This document shows, in pieces, positions 1 through 8,195 of a stretch of DNA of 61,190 nt. Each line of letters opens with the position of its first letter. Position 1 is the stretch's first letter. The notes below the pieces were generated by a model, which worked only from the letters and a program-made list of their open reading frames with translations, ran no database searches and was not told where the DNA came from. Source of the stretch: Clostridiales bacterium (GTDB lineage Bacteria; Bacillota; Clostridia; Lachnospirales; Lachnospiraceae); contig JALFSR010000043.1 in NCBI GenBank assembly GCA_022778745.1, positions 1 through 61,190 on the forward strand, read 5' to 3'. Made by a program: the position numbers and the translations under genes.

Positions 1-102
1 ATGATGCGGGTGTAATTTTCCATTATTGTCCCAATTCCTTAATGTTTGTGCTGACACCCCCAAAATTTTTGAAAACTCATGGATAGAATAGTATTTACTC
101 AT
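1..102 (-). CDS. IS607-type serine recombinase TnpA, N-terminal fragment (runs off window)
   Basis: Thirty-four codons run from an ATG at 102 to the window edge. A good SD (AAGGAG) lies 9 bases before the ATG. The peptide begins MSKYYSIHEFSKILGVSAQT and continues with LRNWDNNGKL. This is the MerR-like helix-turn-helix found at the N-terminus of IS607-family TnpA, the serine recombinase that moves IS607 and often travels with tnpB. The catalytic domain would lie outside the window, so completeness cannot be judged. A MerR-type regulator is the alternative, but the SAQTLRNWD-x-x-GKL-x-PHH wording is closer to IS607 TnpA. Confidence 0.75.
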   Translation of the reverse strand, partial: MSKYYSIHEFSKILGVSAQTLRNWDNNGKLHPHH

Positions 103-135
103 AATTTAAAACTCCTTATGTTTTTTCTATACTCT

Positions 136-164
136 ATTCTATCACTAAAAGTTATAAATATCAA
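136..164 (-). promoter_or_regulatory. Promoter of the IS607-type gene
   Basis: On the minus strand TTGATA (159-164) is followed after 17 bases by TAGAAT (136-141). Transcription would start about 25-30 bases before the ATG. An overlapping inverted repeat, TTATAAATA (152-160) with TATTTATAA (169-177), covers the -35 box and may be an operator or the element's end structure. Confidence 0.55.
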
Positions 165-221
165 TAGCTATTTATAAGTTTTTATAATTTTTGATAAACA
201 GTTGCATTACCTCCATATTGC

Positions 222-1088
222 TCACTGCTCAAAGTATTTTTCCTTAATATGAGCAACTGGCATATCTTTTCCTGTCCACAGACGAAATGCTTCTGCGCCT
301 TGATACAACAGCATATAAAGTCCATTCAATGTCGGACATCCAGCCTCTTTTGCAAGTTTCATCAGCTTTGTCTCTCTTGGACTATAGATAACATCGGACA
401 CAATCATTCCTTGATGGAACATTGACTTATCTTCAATGACGGATGCATCTTCATTCGGAGACATTCCTACATTTGTAGCGTTCGTTACAATATCACTTGT
501 ATCCAATTCTCTTTTTAATAATTCTTTATCCGCAATATCAAACAGCTGCACATGACACATTGTCTCTTCATTTAAACGTGCTGTCATTTCTTCTGCATGT
601 TTCCATGACTTTCCATGACGACAAAACAGTGAGATTTCTCTCACTCCATCCAATGCTGCCTGCACTAAAATCGCCATCGCTGCTCCGCCTGCCCCAAGTA
701 ATGTCATCTTTTTTCCGATAATGTCAAATCCTGCCTCTTGAATGGACAGCATATAACCAATTCCATCAGTATTATAACCATATAATTTTCCATCTTCATT
801 TACAACAGTATTCACTGCTCCAATGAGCTTTGCTGCTGGTGAAAGAAAATCACATAATTCACACATCCGTATCTTATCTGGCATTGTACAATTCCATCCT
901 CTCGCACCTAAGTGCTTCAATGCATCTACTGTCTGTTCCAGTTCTTCTTCTTTTGCATCAAAACTAAGATATACATAATTGATGCCTAACTGTTCAAATG
1001 CTTCGTTATGCATAAGTGGTGAAATACTATGCGATACTGGATGTCCCAATAACGCAGTTAATTTTGTATGCCCATTAATTATTCTCAT
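222..1088 (-). CDS. aroE: Shikimate/quinate dehydrogenase, YdiB type
   Basis: The protein reduces 3-dehydroshikimate to shikimate in the aromatic amino-acid pathway. Its 288 residues match the length of E. coli YdiB rather than the shorter AroE. Visible motifs are the shikimate-binding SHSISP (Ser21, Ser23), the catalytic lysine in NCTMPDK (Lys71), NTDG with Asp107 (same numbering as YdiB), a Rossmann GAGGAA at 131-136, and the C-terminal LLYQGAEAFRLWTGKD stretch typical of YdiB. YdiB accepts quinate and NAD as well as shikimate and NADP, so cofactor and substrate are uncertain. No second aroE is visible in the window, and this gene may be the only shikimate dehydrogenase. The SD is AAAGGGG just before the ATG. 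Confidence 0.9.
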   Translation of the reverse strand: MRIINGHTKLTALLGHPVSHSISPLMHNEAFEQLGINYVYLSFDAKEEELEQTVDALKHLGARGWNCTMPDKIRMCELCDFLSPAAKLIGAVNTVVNEDGKLYGYNTDGIGYMLSIQEAGFDIIGKKMTLLGAGGAAMAILVQAALDGVREISLFCRHGKSWKHAEEMTARLNEETMCHVQLFDIADKELLKRELDTSDIVTNATNVGMSPNEDASVIEDKSMFHQGMIVSDVIYSPRETKLMKLAKEAGCPTLNGLYMLLYQGAEAFRLWTGKDMPVAHIKEKYFEQ

Positions 1089-1106
1089 AATAATCCCCTT
1101 TCTTTT

Positions 1107-1141
1107 TGTCTGGACAGTTTTCGCATTGCTCTGTCCAGACA
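1107..1141 (+). terminator. Perfect 11-bp hairpin with T-run on the plus strand
   Basis: TGTCTGGACAG (1107-1117) pairs perfectly with CTGTCCAGACA (1131-1141). GTTTTTATTTTG follows on the plus strand. On the minus strand, where both flanking genes lie, the hairpin is followed by A residues, so it is not a classical terminator for them. No plus-strand gene precedes it. It may stop antisense transcripts or be a structural element between DUF5688 and aroE. Confidence 0.45.
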
Positions 1142-1161
1142 GTTTTTATTTTGACCAATTA

Positions 1162-2079
1162 TTATTCAATCATCGAAAAAGCTTTTTTCTCTCTGCTGAA
1201 ATAATAAATAGATGGCGTAAGCCGTTCGGTCGGTGTTGGAATCGTATCATATGTATGCCTTGCAGCTTCCTGATAAAACTCCAATTGATCCAATTGTTTG
1301 CAAAATGGCACTGCCACTGCCTCATGAACACTAAGCGGTGTGATAATTAAATCTGCATCTGCTTTTTTTGCAATTGCATCCCAAATATGCGGATAATACA
1401 TATATACCCCACCATAGAAATTTGCTTTATTAGAAACAACATACATATGCTGATACGCTGCATTTTCCATCTTCATACACTCTGCCAAAGAAAATTCCTG
1501 TTCTTTATCTGCCGTTTGCAGTTGTTTTAACATATCTCCAAATGTCAATGCAACTGGTGGAAAAAGTTTCAGCGTATTTGGAAGCGCAATCGAATACAAT
1601 TGTGCTTCGGTCTTTCCCCACATTTGCTGTATTGTATTTGTGATCTGTATACTTCCATATTCATTTTCTGAATAAGAGATGGATATATAATAGACAATCG
1701 CCATATCAAAAAAACGCCGATGCGGAACCGTCATAAGCTGTTTTCTATTTGTCTCATAGCCAATCAGGCGCATTGCGATCTTGTTTTTTGCGTAATCATA
1801 AGAAAGCAGATGTTCAATCTGCTCTTTTTTCCCGATACACATATTCTGAAAGATTGCTGTAATTTCCATCTGTATTTGATACAAATCTTCCCCACTTTTA
1901 TAACGCTTATAGTAAGGCTTGACATATACAGTAGGAGAAATTGTTCCTCCCTTCATGACAAATGCATCCCATATGAAATTGTTGTTTTTGTGAATTGGAT
2001 AAACTGTGACGAAATAGCCACTTGGAAGAGCCGCCGTTACAAAATCTGCGACAATCTTTAAAAACGTTTGATAGTTCAT
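1162..2079 (-). CDS. DUF5688 family protein
   Basis: A 305-residue soluble protein resembling the DUF5688 family, which is common in Lachnospiraceae and has no established function. Family-like features are an N-terminal region with a YVKPYYKRYKSGEDL stretch, a central RRFFDMAIVYYI segment and a C-terminal YVVSNKANFYGGVYMYYP segment followed by IITPLSVHEAVAVPF. The ATG at 2079 was chosen over the one at 2088 because GAAGGGA sits 9 bases before it, whereas the upstream ATG overlaps that SD. There is no signal peptide or membrane segment. It lies between tRNA-Arg and aroE with no obvious functional link. Confidence 0.75.
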   Translation of the reverse strand: MNYQTFLKIVADFVTAALPSGYFVTVYPIHKNNNFIWDAFVMKGGTISPTVYVKPYYKRYKSGEDLYQIQMEITAIFQNMCIGKKEQIEHLLSYDYAKNKIAMRLIGYETNRKQLMTVPHRRFFDMAIVYYISISYSENEYGSIQITNTIQQMWGKTEAQLYSIALPNTLKLFPPVALTFGDMLKQLQTADKEQEFSLAECMKMENAAYQHMYVVSNKANFYGGVYMYYPHIWDAIAKKADADLIITPLSVHEAVAVPFCKQLDQLEFYQEAARHTYDTIPTPTERLTPSIYYFSREKKAFSMIE

Positions 2080-2130
2080 GAACAACATTCCCTTCTATAT
2101 TAAATTATGGAATGCTGACTGAGAGAGAAA

Positions 2131-2202
2131 CACACCTGAAGGGAATCGAACCCCCGCGCGCAGATCCGGATTCTGCCGCTCTATCCACTGAGCTACAGGT
2201 GC
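2131..2202 (-). tRNA. tRNA-Arg (anticodon CCG)
   Basis: On the minus strand, acceptor GCACCTG (2202-2196) pairs with CAGGTGT (2138-2132) with one G-T pair at the end. The D-arm reads GCTC...GAGC. The anticodon stem GCAGA/TCTGC encloses the loop ATCCGGA, placing CCG at positions 34-36. The T-arm has TTCGATT. No CCA is encoded. The tRNA reads CGG, a rare arginine codon in low-GC genomes. Confidence 0.93.
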
Positions 2203-2242
2203 ACAATAAAAAATAATTCAGCAAATATGCTCCATCTGTGAT

Positions 2243-2285
2243 AAAGAAAAAAAGAGCAGTTTTTTGGCAAGCCGCTTCACTGCCC
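2243..2285 (-). terminator. Terminator of efp
   Basis: On the minus strand GGGCAGT (2285-2279) pairs with ACTGCTC (2260-2254) with one G-T pair. It is followed by a T-rich run and lies 14 bases after the efp stop. Confidence 0.75.
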
Positions 2286-2298
2286 TTTTCATATGCTG

Positions 2299-2853
2299 TT
2301 ATACTCTAGATAAGTACTCACCTGTTCTTGTATCAATCTTGATCTTGTCATGCTGATCTACAAACAATGGTACATAAACAGTAGCACCAGTTTCTACAAC
2401 TGCTGGCTTTGTAGCACCTGTTGCAGTATCACCCTTGAATCCTGGCTCTGTGTCAGTAATCTCTAATTCTACAAACAATGGTGCTTCTACTGCGAATACA
2501 CTTCCCTTATAAGAACAGATCTTACACATTTCATTTTCTTTTACAAACTTTAAGGAATCTCCTACTACATCTTCAGATACTGGAAGCTGTTCATATGTCT
2601 CCATATCCATGAAATAATATAAACTTCCATCTTCATATAAATACTGCATATCTCTACGCTCAACAAATGCATTTTCTAACTTTTCTGTTGGACGGAATGT
2701 CTTTTCTACAACACCGCCACTGATAACATTCTTTAATTTTGTTCTAACGAATGCAGCACCTTTTCCTGGTTTTACATGCTGGAACTCAATTACCTGATAA
2801 ACGTTACCATCCAATTCGAAGGTATTACCATTTCTGATTTCACCTGCTTGCAT
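2299..2853 (-). CDS. efp: Elongation factor P
   Basis: EF-P enters the ribosomal E site and relieves stalling at proline runs. The protein has 184 residues, the usual family length, with the KOW-like N-terminal domain and two OB domains. The loop KPGKGAA places the tip lysine, the usual site of modification, at residue 31. A strong AAGGAGGAG precedes the ATG. A hairpin terminator follows. No modification gene (ymfI, epmA or earP type) is visible nearby, so the nature of any modification is unknown. Confidence 0.97.
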   Translation of the reverse strand: MQAGEIRNGNTFELDGNVYQVIEFQHVKPGKGAAFVRTKLKNVISGGVVEKTFRPTEKLENAFVERRDMQYLYEDGSLYYFMDMETYEQLPVSEDVVGDSLKFVKENEMCKICSYKGSVFAVEAPLFVELEITDTEPGFKGDTATGATKPAVVETGATVYVPLFVDQHDKIKIDTRTGEYLSRV

Positions 2854-2923
2854 CTTATTAACTCCTCCTTCGGATTATATTCCACCGTCCGTCTCTCAAT
2901 TGATTCGGACACATACCATTATT

Positions 2924-3448
2924 TTATAATAAATTTGATTGTTTTTCAAGTATTTTTTTGTTCTTATTATAAAAAATTAACACAATTTTTTCGAAATAAC
3001 GTTTTACTATAATCTGGATTTCTTCTTTTGGATGAATTGGCTTCACTAAAATTGCTGGAATTCCCGCCTGATTCGCACCATATATATCTGTAAAAATCTG
3101 ATCTCCAACAAATAATGTCGTCTTTTTATCGGTATTCATCAATTCCATTGCATGATAATAGCTTGCCACAAAAGGTTTATTCGCCTTATAAATATAGAGT
3201 GAATCCACAGTATTTGCAAATAACTTTACACGAGGTTCCTTATTATTAGAAATTAGGCAAGTCTTCCATCCCATTTCATGTAACTTTTTAAATAATTGTT
3301 TTGCACGCTCATCTGCTGGTGCATCGTGAGGTACTAATGTATTATCAATGTCAAATAATACTCCTCGAAACCCCTTTTTGTATAGACGCTCAAAATCAAT
3401 CTCATAGGTTGAATCCATATATATACTAGGGTAAAACTTCTTTAGCAT
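2924..3448 (-). CDS. YqeG-family HAD phosphatase
   Basis: A 174-residue HAD IIIA-type hydrolase of the YqeG family, whose eukaryotic relative GEP4 dephosphorylates phosphatidylglycerophosphate. Visible motifs are the nucleophile motif DIDNTL at about 36-41, SNN at about 67-69, a lysine in YKANKP, and GDQIFTDIYGAN carrying the acidic motif. The C-terminus is lysine-rich. The substrate in this organism is not established. The gene lies 12 bases upstream of no other gene and ends close to efp; the upstream neighbour is YlmC/YmxH. Confidence 0.85.
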   Translation of the reverse strand: MLKKFYPSIYMDSTYEIDFERLYKKGFRGVLFDIDNTLVPHDAPADERAKQLFKKLHEMGWKTCLISNNKEPRVKLFANTVDSLYIYKANKPFVASYYHAMELMNTDKKTTLFVGDQIFTDIYGANQAGIPAILVKPIHPKEEIQIIVKRYFEKIVLIFYNKNKKILEKQSNLL

Positions 3449-3460
3449 CTTTTCCTCCGA

Positions 3461-3721
3461 TCAAAACTTGCATTTTTCCAATACTTCTTCGGTTACAATT
3501 TCAACAATAATAATATCTGAACCGACTTGACGTATTTTATTGAATGGGATCACATACTCCGTGTCTCTTCCAAACAAGCCACACACTCTTCCCATACCTG
3601 GTACAATAATTGCCAGCATACATCCAGTACAAATATCAAAATCAATATCGCTGACATACCCAAGTCTTTTGCAGTCACACATATTAATTACTTCTTTTTG
3701 TTTTAGATCACAGATACGCAT
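3461..3721 (-). CDS. YlmC/YmxH family PRC-barrel protein
   Basis: An 86-residue PRC-barrel protein beginning MRICDLKQKEVINM, with the family phrase KRLGYVSDIDFDICTGC. Members are conserved in spore-formers. YlmC/YmxH proteins are linked to sporulation in Bacillus and Clostridia, but a biochemical role is not settled. The ATG at 3721 is preceded by CAGGAG at 7 bases, and an upstream in-frame ATG at 3760 lacks an SD, so the shorter start was chosen. Cys-rich positions (MCDC, CTGC) might bind metal; that is inference. Confidence 0.85.
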   Translation of the reverse strand: MRICDLKQKEVINMCDCKRLGYVSDIDFDICTGCMLAIIVPGMGRVCGLFGRDTEYVIPFNKIRQVGSDIIIVEIVTEEVLEKCKF

Positions 3722-3792
3722 CGTTGTCTCCTGATCCCGCTCTTTTTTTAACCTATGCAAAAATAAATGAAAAGGTGACTGAAAAACGACAT

Positions 3793-4257
3793 TTAAGATA
3801 ATTCATTTTTCTTTTTTTGCAGCAGTGATTCCAATTCCTGTACAAATATACTCACATCTTTAAATTCACGGTATACACTGGCAAAACGTACATATGCTAC
3901 TTCTTCTAAATCTTTCAGCCGTTCCATAACCAATTCCCCAATCAAAGAACTGCTGATTTCTTTTTCATCCATCGAAAAAATTTCATTTTCAACAGAATCA
4001 ATTAATTGATTAATCTGTTCCATTGAAACAGGACGCTTATGACAGGCACGAAGAATCCCTGCTTCAATTTTTGAGCGATCATATGGCTCTCGTTTATCAT
4101 CTTTTTTAATGACCATAAGTGGAAATGTCTCTAATTTTTCATAAGTAGTAAATCTTCTTCCACATCGTTCACATTGACGTCTTCTGCGAATGGAATCTTC
4201 TGCTGGTCTTGAATCTACAACACGCGATGAGTCGCAACTACAAAATGGACACTTCAT
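3793..4257 (-). CDS. nrdR: Transcriptional repressor NrdR
   Basis: NrdR represses ribonucleotide reductase genes in response to ATP/dATP levels. The 154-residue protein has an N-terminal zinc ribbon with Cys3, Cys6, Cys29 and Cys32, the SRPAEDSIRRRRQCERCGRR DNA-binding region, and an ATP-cone from about residue 46. No nrd genes are in the window, so its targets lie elsewhere. It sits directly after prfC, 16 bases away, and may be cotranscribed with it. Confidence 0.96.
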   Translation of the reverse strand: MKCPFCSCDSSRVVDSRPAEDSIRRRRQCERCGRRFTTYEKLETFPLMVIKKDDKREPYDRSKIEAGILRACHKRPVSMEQINQLIDSVENEIFSMDEKEISSSLIGELVMERLKDLEEVAYVRFASVYREFKDVSIFVQELESLLQKKKNELS

Positions 4258-4273
4258 GTCTGTCTCCTCCTTT

Positions 4274-5857
4274 TTACTCTCGTCCGAATTCAGAAAGCTT
4301 TAACTTTGGATTTCTCTCCTCTACCATACCAACACTCCAGCTATTTACAAACAACAGCAATGGATTGCCCTTTAAGTCTTTGATTCGTTTCATATCGGAT
4401 GTTCCCTGAATCTTTGCCGGATCAATTTCTTCTTTGTTTTCAATCCAACGGATGTACTCATATGGCAGCTGCTCCAATCGAATTTCTACATTGTATTCAC
4501 TTTCAAGACGATATTTTAATACATCAAACTGCAGTACACCAACAACACCAACGATAATTTCTTCCATACCTGTATTGAATTCCTGGAAAATCTGAATCGC
4601 ACCTTCTAATGCAATCTGGCTGATTCCTTTAATGAACTGCTTACGTTTCATCGTGTCTACTTGACGCACTCTGGCAAAATGTTCTGGGGCAAATGTCGGA
4701 ATTCCTTCAAACTGTACTTTCTTTCCTGCACAAAGAGTATCTCCAATTGCAAAAATACCAGGATCAAATACACCAATAATATCTCCTGCATATGCTTCTT
4801 CCACGATTTTACGCTCTTGCGCCATCAGCTGCTGCGGCTGTGTCAGACGGATTTTTCTTCCTCCCTGCACATGATTAACTTCCATTCCCGCCTCGAATTT
4901 ACCAGAACAAATTCGCATAAATGCAATTCGGTCACGATGCGCTTTATTCATATTTGCCTGAATTTTAAATACAAATGCAGAAAATTCTTTGTCAAACGGA
5001 TCAACGACTCCTTCTACACATTTTCTTGGAAGCGGAGATGTCGTCATCGTAAGGAAATGCTGCAAAAAGTTTTCTACACCAAAGTTTGTCAAAGCAGAAC
5101 CGAAGAATACCGGTGACTGTTTTCCAGTGCTTACTAACTCCATATCCAATGGATCGCATGCTCCATCTAACAATTCAATATCTTCTTCGAGTTTTTCTTT
5201 TGCAAAAAATCCAATCTCCTCTTCCGATTCTTCTACTGATAACTGCTTGTTTTCTATCTCATGCATACCGGCATCTGCTGCTACAAAAGTTGTGATCTGT
5301 TTTGTATTGCGATCATATACACCTTTGAATGTTTTTCCACATCCAATTGGCCAGTTAATTGGGCATGTCTTAATTCCAAGAATCCGCTCGATTTCATCCA
5401 TCAAATCAAATGGATCATTGGCTTCTCTATCCATCTTATTAATAAATGTAAATATCGGAATATTGCGCAGTAAACATACTTTAAATAATTTAATTGTCTG
5501 TGCCTCTACACCTTTTGATGCATCAATTACCATTACAGCCGAATCCGCCGCCATTAATGTACGATACGTGTCCTCTGAGAAATCCTGATGTCCTGGCGTA
5601 TCCAAAATATTAATGCAGTAATCATCATAAAAAAACTGCATAACAGAAGATGTAACAGAAATACCTCTCTGCTTCTCAATTTCCATCCAGTCGGACACTG
5701 CATGTTTTGCTGTTTTCTTTCCCTTTACAGAACCCGCCTGATTAATGGCTCCTCCATAGAGCAAAAACTTCTCTGTCAATGTCGTCTTTCCGGCATCTGG
5801 ATGAGAAATAATCGCAAATGTTCTTCTTCGTTTAATTTCTTTTCCTAAGTCTGACAT
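4274..5857 (-). CDS. prfC: Peptide chain release factor 3
   Basis: RF3 is the GTPase that recycles RF1/RF2 after peptide release. The 527-residue protein has the G1 motif ISHPDAGKTT, the G2 region RGISVTSS, G3 DTPGHQDF and G4 NKMD, followed by the RF3-specific domains 2 and 3. The ATG at 5857 was chosen because GGAGGAGA ends 3-4 bases before it; an ATG 7 codons upstream has no SD. The sequence is uninterrupted. Confidence 0.96.
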   Translation of the reverse strand: MSDLGKEIKRRRTFAIISHPDAGKTTLTEKFLLYGGAINQAGSVKGKKTAKHAVSDWMEIEKQRGISVTSSVMQFFYDDYCINILDTPGHQDFSEDTYRTLMAADSAVMVIDASKGVEAQTIKLFKVCLLRNIPIFTFINKMDREANDPFDLMDEIERILGIKTCPINWPIGCGKTFKGVYDRNTKQITTFVAADAGMHEIENKQLSVEESEEEIGFFAKEKLEEDIELLDGACDPLDMELVSTGKQSPVFFGSALTNFGVENFLQHFLTMTTSPLPRKCVEGVVDPFDKEFSAFVFKIQANMNKAHRDRIAFMRICSGKFEAGMEVNHVQGGRKIRLTQPQQLMAQERKIVEEAYAGDIIGVFDPGIFAIGDTLCAGKKVQFEGIPTFAPEHFARVRQVDTMKRKQFIKGISQIALEGAIQIFQEFNTGMEEIIVGVVGVLQFDVLKYRLESEYNVEIRLEQLPYEYIRWIENKEEIDPAKIQGTSDMKRIKDLKGNPLLLFVNSWSVGMVEERNPKLKLSEFGRE

Positions 5858-6002
5858 AATCTCCTCCAATTCACGCATCCTTCGTTCGCTTTTGTTGAGC
5901 GTCGTGATTCATCTCATTTGATCGTGTGAATCAATCCTTCCATGCGGCATATTCTGATTGAGTATAGCATATTTTTTCTTGAAAAATCAAGGGGAAATTA
6001 CA

Positions 6003-6053
6003 AAAAAGAAACTGTTCTATGAAATAATCTACATCCACACAACAGTTTCTTTT
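6003..6053 (-). terminator. Terminator of the hprK-to-Crh operon
   Basis: Perfect pairing of AAAAGAAACTGTT (6003-6015) with AACAGTTTCTTTT (6041-6053). On the minus strand T residues follow. It lies about 30 bases past the stop of the HPr-like gene and closes the hprK-murB-rapZ-whiA-HPr-like run. Confidence 0.85.
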
Positions 6054-6081
6054 CTCTTTTTATATCTGATTTCTATTTTTT

Positions 6082-6336
6082 TTATTTGCCAGACAAATAT
6101 TCTTCAATTCTACAAATCGCATCATTTTCGTCTTTTCCGTTTACACAAACGGTTACTTTTTCTCCTGCATTTAAACCTAATGTCATCATACCCATAATAC
6201 TCTTTGCATTTACCTTTCTTTGTTCACTTTGTAGGTAAATGGAACTCTCATACTGGCTTGCCACTTGTACGAGCATGGCAATTGGTCTTGCTTCCAATCC
6301 TGATGGAAGCTGAATCGTAATCGTTTTGGAAATCAT
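6082..6336 (-). CDS. Crh-like HPr homologue (Glu15, Ser46)
   Basis: An 84-residue HPr-fold protein. In true HPr the PTS phosphate is carried by His15; here that position is Glu15 in SGLEARP (codon GAA). The regulatory serine is intact: Ser46 in AKSIMG, the site phosphorylated by HPrK. This arrangement matches Bacillus Crh (Gln15, Ser46), a regulator that acts with CcpA and cannot serve as a PTS carrier. The position directly after whiA also matches Bacillus crh. The start overlaps the whiA stop as ATGA. HprK is encoded in the same operon, so the likely kinase is present. A separate catalytic HPr must exist elsewhere if the PTS works. Confidence 0.88.
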   Translation of the reverse strand: MISKTITIQLPSGLEARPIAMLVQVASQYESSIYLQSEQRKVNAKSIMGMMTLGLNAGEKVTVCVNGKDENDAICRIEEYLSGK

Positions 6337-7295
6337 AATACTCCTCCTTTTTTCTCTCTGTCCCTATCAGCAATCGCTTTCAGTTTTCTCAATCGATGGT
6401 TTACTCCAGATTTTCCAACTGGAGGACTTAACGATGCCCCTAATTCTTTCAGTGATGCCTCTGGTTTGGACAGTCTCGCTAATGCAATTTCTTTTAGTTC
6501 GTCTGAAAGCTCCTCAAATCCGATATTTTCTTTAATATATACAATATCCTCGATTTGCTTAGCAGAAGCTAATACTGTTTTTATAATATTGGCAGTTTCA
6601 CAGTTCACTTTTCTATTTACTGTGTTACGCATCTCTTTCACGATGCGAACATTTTCAAGCCTCATCATGCCAGAATATGCTTCCATTATTCCAAGTAAAT
6701 CCGAAATCTGACTACTTTCTTTCACATAAACGATAAAATGACTTTTTCTCACTGTTATTTTTGCATCAATGGCAAATATGTGTAAGATTTCTTGGATTTG
6801 CTTCGCCCACCCCTCTAATGGACAAACAAACTCCAAATGGTAAGATTTTTCTGGATTTGTAATAGAACCAGAACATAGAAAAGCAGCTCTCATAAACGCT
6901 CTCTTACAGCATTCACTCATAATTACCTGGTGACTTACCAATGACTCTTTTGTTACTATCGCGCCGATACAATCATCTTGTTTTATTGCACTTAATAATC
7001 GCTGAACATCCGCCGAATCTACTACCGAAATGATATAAAAGCGGTTCTTTTTTAAATACACATGACGACGAACAGATACGCACGCTTTTATATTAAATGC
7101 TTTCTGCAAAATTGTAAAGCACTTTCTTGCAACAACTACATTCTCCGTTTGAAAACTAACCCATTTTCGATTTGTATCTGTTGTTTTTACTGTCGCAGTA
7201 AAACGAAACATTGCCGCAATCTCCGCAATCTGGCAATGCCTCGCACGAGGAATCGTTCGAGAAAGTTCTTCTTTTACTTCACTGGAAAATGACAT
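6333..7295 (-). CDS. whiA: DNA-binding protein WhiA
   Basis: WhiA is a conserved Gram-positive protein combining a LAGLIDADG-like fold with a C-terminal helix-turn-helix. In actinomycetes it controls sporulation septation; in Bacillus it affects division and carbon metabolism. The 320 residues have the N-terminal MSFSSEVKEELSR and a C-terminal RLSKPEASLKELGASLSPPV helix-turn-helix. It follows rapZ after 9 bases, and the yvcK gene that separates the two in Bacillus is absent. Its last codons supply the SD for the HPr-like gene. Confidence 0.95.
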   Translation of the reverse strand: MSFSSEVKEELSRTIPRARHCQIAEIAAMFRFTATVKTTDTNRKWVSFQTENVVVARKCFTILQKAFNIKACVSVRRHVYLKKNRFYIISVVDSADVQRLLSAIKQDDCIGAIVTKESLVSHQVIMSECCKRAFMRAAFLCSGSITNPEKSYHLEFVCPLEGWAKQIQEILHIFAIDAKITVRKSHFIVYVKESSQISDLLGIMEAYSGMMRLENVRIVKEMRNTVNRKVNCETANIIKTVLASAKQIEDIVYIKENIGFEELSDELKEIALARLSKPEASLKELGASLSPPVGKSGVNHRLRKLKAIADRDREKKGGVL

Positions 7296-7304
7296 TTTTT
7301 CCTC

Positions 7305-8174
7305 CTAGCGTTTTGAGTCTTTCTCAATATCTCTATGTTCTATTTTGAGTCCGTATTTTTTATTTTTATTTAGTATTTCAAATAATGCATTTGCCATTGT
7401 AACAGAACGATGCTTTCCTCCAGTACAGCCAACACTAATTACAAGCTGGTTTTTTCCTTCCTGAATATAATTTGGAATTAAAAATTGAATCATATCGGAT
7501 AATTTTTTCAAAAACTGTTTGGAAGCATCAAATGCCATCACATAGTCCTGCACTTCTTTCTCGTTTCCTGTCTTGTATTTTAATTCATCAATATAATAGG
7601 GATTTGGAAGGAAGCGTACATCAAACACTAAGTCTGAGTCAATCGGAATTCCGTATTTAAATCCAAAAGAAAGAACAGTAATATATAGGCTATTGTACAT
7701 CTTTCCTTTTGAGAAAATATCTTCCAGCTGACTGCGCAGTTCTCTCGTAAGAAGGCGAGAAGTGTCCACTACCCAATTCGCCTGTTTTCTTAAAAAATAA
7801 AGCATTTGACGTTCTAATGCAATTCCATCTTCGACACGGCCGCCTTCGGACAACGGATGATTTCGGCGTGTTTCCTTGAAACGTTTAATTAAACATTCTG
7901 ATGTCGCATCTAAAAATAAAATTTCATATCGAATATGATGCATTGTAAGACCCTCTAAGATGGATTCCATCATTTCAAGGTTTTTTCCATTTCGAATATC
8001 AATTCCAAGTGCAACCTTTTCAATATCGGAACTACTATTTAATGTGAGTTCAGCAAATTTATCCATTAATGGAATCGGCAAATTGTCAACGCAAAAATAG
8101 CCGAGGTCTTCCAACACTTTTAACGCTGTTGTCTTGCCAGCTCCGCTCATTCCAGTCACAATGATAAATCTCAT
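7305..8174 (-). CDS. rapZ: RNase adapter RapZ (YvcJ) nucleotide-binding protein
   Basis: A 289-residue P-loop protein with Walker A GMSGAGKTT at 8-16 and the C-terminal VSVGCTGGKHRSVT signature of the RapZ/YvcJ family. E. coli RapZ senses glucosamine-6-phosphate and guides RNase E to the small RNA GlmZ. In Firmicutes, which lack GlmZ, the homologue YvcJ is a nucleotidase affecting competence. Its position between murB and whiA is conserved. Confidence 0.93.
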   Translation of the reverse strand: MRFIIVTGMSGAGKTTALKVLEDLGYFCVDNLPIPLMDKFAELTLNSSSDIEKVALGIDIRNGKNLEMMESILEGLTMHHIRYEILFLDATSECLIKRFKETRRNHPLSEGGRVEDGIALERQMLYFLRKQANWVVDTSRLLTRELRSQLEDIFSKGKMYNSLYITVLSFGFKYGIPIDSDLVFDVRFLPNPYYIDELKYKTGNEKEVQDYVMAFDASKQFLKKLSDMIQFLIPNYIQEGKNQLVISVGCTGGKHRSVTMANALFEILNKNKKYGLKIEHRDIEKDSKR

Positions 8175-8195
8175 TTTAATCCTCCATACTGCTCT

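Noticed and set aside
4989-5588. Long plus-strand open frame of 199 codons
   Set aside because: It lies opposite prfC, has no SD and low-complexity composition; it is an antisense shadow.
6082-6336. Ordinary PTS phosphocarrier HPr
   Set aside because: The phosphorylated histidine is replaced by glutamate, so it cannot carry PTS phosphate.
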